From contig JAKAXG010000255.1 in the NCBI GenBank assembly GCA_021827225.1, positions 1-6,503 on the forward strand: a stretch of 6,503 bases of DNA. Direction: 5' to 3'. The notes beneath the pieces are model-generated. The model made no database searches, was not told where the DNA came from, and saw nothing but the letters and a program-made list of their open reading frames with translations. Positions 5,388 through 6,503 of this stretch are shown in pieces. The position numbers and the translations under genes were made by a program. The stretch comes from Actinomycetes bacterium. Lineage in GTDB: Bacteria; Actinomycetota; Acidimicrobiia; Acidimicrobiales; Palsa-688. Position 1 is the first letter of the stretch. Each line of letters starts with the position of its first letter.

Positions 5388-6116
5388 ATGAGCACCTGCC
5401 CCGCTGCCATCCAGGCTCTGGTCGATCACGTCGAGACCCGCTCGGATCTCCGGTCCGGCCGGCGCCGGGCCGCCGAATGGGCGGCCGTCGAGCCGGATCT
5501 GACCGGCTTCCCGTCGCCCGCCGCCGTGGCCGCCGCCATCCGCACCGCCGGCCCGACCGAACAGGACCGGCTGGTCTGCGCCCTCCTCCGCCGGGCCGCC
5601 TCCGACGACCTGGCCCAGCTGACGGTGGTGGCCGGCCTGTCGCGGCGGCTCGGCTGGATCGTGGCCGGCTGGAAGCGCGCCGGCGTTCCCCCGGCGGACC
5701 TGCCCATCCTGGAGGCGGACCTGGTGTCGGAGTGCTGGGCGGCGGTTGCCGTGACGGCCCGGACGATGGCCGGCGGTGACGACCCGCCGCCCCGGCCGAC
5801 CCCGGCCATCGTGCAGACGGCGTGGGAGCAGGTGCGCGGCCCCCGCCGACGCCAACTCCGCCACGCCGCCCGGCAGGAAACCTCAACACCGGACCGCCCC
5901 GCCCCGGCGCCGACGGTGCCGGCCGGGGAGCAGCTAGCCGAGGTAGTCGTGTCCGCCGTACGGTCCGGCCGGCTCAGCCTGACCGGGGCCCGGCTGGTCT
6001 ACGCCACCCGCGTGGCCGGCTGGAGCGTCATCGAGACGGCCGAACGGCTGGATTGCAGCCCCCAGTCGGTGCGCACCCGCCGGGCCCGGGCCGAGCACCG
6101 CCTGGCCGCCGCCTGA
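5388..6116 (+). CDS. Sigma-factor-like helix-turn-helix protein upstream of the relaxase
   Basis: Read from ATG 5388 the product is 242 aa. The C-terminal part, about residues 196-242, resembles sigma-70 region 4 or related HTH domains: GRLSLTGARLVYATRVAGWSVIETAERLDCSPQSVRTRRARAEHRL, described here as a helix, a turn at DCSPQSV and a basic recognition helix. The middle (TEQDRLVCALLRRA to SECWAAVAVTARTMAGG) is helical and may correspond to a degenerate region 2, joined by a Pro-rich linker. It probably binds DNA, as a regulator of the transfer operon, as an alternative sigma factor or as an oriT accessory protein. The start is uncertain: GTG 5379 is in frame, and ATG 5229 has GCGAGG about 8 nt upstream, but the 5229-5387 stretch has weak third-position bias. 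No Shine-Dalgarno precedes 5388, so a leaderless start is possible. It is followed 9 nt later by the relaxase gene. Confidence 0.75.
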   Translation: MSTCPAAIQALVDHVETRSDLRSGRRRAAEWAAVEPDLTGFPSPAAVAAAIRTAGPTEQDRLVCALLRRAASDDLAQLTVVAGLSRRLGWIVAGWKRAGVPPADLPILEADLVSECWAAVAVTARTMAGGDDPPPRPTPAIVQTAWEQVRGPRRRQLRHAARQETSTPDRPAPAPTVPAGEQLAEVVVSAVRSGRLSLTGARLVYATRVAGWSVIETAERLDCSPQSVRTRRARAEHRLAAA

Positions 6117-6120
6117 GGAG
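6116..6120 (+). promoter_or_regulatory. Shine-Dalgarno site of the relaxase gene
   Basis: AGGAG overlaps the last base of the HTH gene's stop codon (6114-6116) and lies 5 nt before the relaxase ATG. The overlap indicates one operon with coupled translation. Confidence 0.7.
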
Positions 6121-6125
6121 CCCGG

Positions 6126-6503
6126 ATGCTGTCCATCGGCAAGCTCACCGCCGGCCGGGCCGACTACTACGTCGAGCAGCTGCCCACCGGCCGGGACGAG
6201 TACTACCTCCGCAGCGAACGCGATGAGGCCGCCTCCTGGTTGGGCGCCGCCGCCGGGCATCTCGGCCTCGAAGGCGAGGTGACCCCCGAGGCGTTCCGGC
6301 TGATGCTCGACGCCCGCCACCCCGTCACCGGGGAACCGCTAGGAGTGCCCCACACCACCGCCCGCCGGGTGGCCGGCTTCGACCTGTGCTTCTCCGCGCC
6401 CAAGTCGGTCAGCGTCCTGTGGGCCCTGGGCGGACCGGAACTGGCCGCCGCCGTGGTCTCCGCCCACGACCGGGCCGTCGCCGCCGCCGTCGAGACCCTG
6501 GAG
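6126..6503 (+). CDS. MobF-family (TrwC/TraI-type) conjugative relaxase, N-terminal 126 residues
   Basis: The reading frame runs off the right edge. The first 126 residues match the N-terminus of the TrwC relaxase domain: an MLSIGKLTAG opening, tyrosine pairs Tyr14-Tyr15 and Tyr26-Tyr27 in the positions where MobF enzymes keep their catalytic tyrosines, GHLGLEGEVTPEAF, LDARHPVTGEPLG, and the hallmark FDLCFSAPKSVSVLWAL at 85-101, where Asp86 corresponds to the acidic residue of TrwC. MobF relaxases cut one strand at nic in oriT, stay bound through a tyrosine and lead the strand into the recipient; full-length members usually carry a C-terminal helicase. The metal-binding histidines and helicase lie beyond this window and cannot be checked. 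ATG 6126 has AGGAG at 6116-6120. It is the second gene of the HTH-relaxase operon. Confidence 0.95.
   Translation, partial: MLSIGKLTAGRADYYVEQLPTGRDEYYLRSERDEAASWLGAAAGHLGLEGEVTPEAFRLMLDARHPVTGEPLGVPHTTARRVAGFDLCFSAPKSVSVLWALGGPELAAAVVSAHDRAVAAAVETLE

Noticed and set aside
4725..5864. Long minus-strand frame across the small gene, the repeat region and the HTH gene
   Set aside because: Composition is typical of antisense GC-rich DNA, and it crosses the structured non-coding region without any domain signature.

Overview
The window looks like chromosome or plasmid DNA of a high-GC actinobacterium (Actinomycetota). It is visibly GC-rich (about 70% by eye), codons mostly end in G or C, GTG starts are common, and several genes belong to families typical of that phylum: a SARP/BTAD-type regulator, a GAF-ANTAR regulator and a short PNPOx-like flavoprotein. 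A narrower placement (for example Acidimicrobiia) is a guess. The right edge enters a MobF (TrwC/TraI-type) conjugative relaxase gene, so the window most likely sits inside or at the edge of an integrative conjugative element or conjugative plasmid.

Left part (1-1914). The 3' end of a BTAD/SARP-like regulator gene runs in from the left (to 821). It converges with an unrecognised 153-aa gene on the minus strand (842-1303). After a divergent spacer comes a pyridoxamine 5'-phosphate oxidase-like flavin/F420-binding protein (1489-1914).

Middle (1942-4154). A GAF-ANTAR signalling protein lies on the minus strand, converging on the PNPOx gene with 27 nt between them. Across a 242-nt divergent spacer is a multi-pass membrane protein with a NERD (nuclease-related) domain. 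Its catalytic-core motif carries Ser where an acidic residue is expected.

Right part (4155-6503). A two-gene unit with zero spacing (TAG directly followed by GTG) encodes a 95-aa helical protein and an 83-aa protein with a weak RelE/ParE-like look, a candidate toxin-antitoxin pair. Next is a 444-nt non-coding stretch (4944-5387) dense with dyads and repeats: a 10-nt palindrome, 13-nt inverted arms enclosing a 17-nt-period tandem repeat, a strong 13-bp hairpin, a 15-nt palindrome, a T-tract, and four TCCGAG repeats spaced exactly 12 nt apart. It lies just upstream of a gene for a sigma-factor-like helix-turn-helix protein, which is followed after 9 nt by the relaxase gene. The best reading is a mobilisation control region, probably holding oriT and/or operators for the HTH protein. 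This is the most interesting part of the window.

Functionally, the HTH protein and relaxase probably form one operon for DNA processing, and the BTAD regulator may belong to the same element. The GAF-ANTAR, PNPOx, NERD and small-pair genes look like accessory or cargo genes. No tRNA, rRNA, CRISPR array, insertion sequence or transposase was seen.
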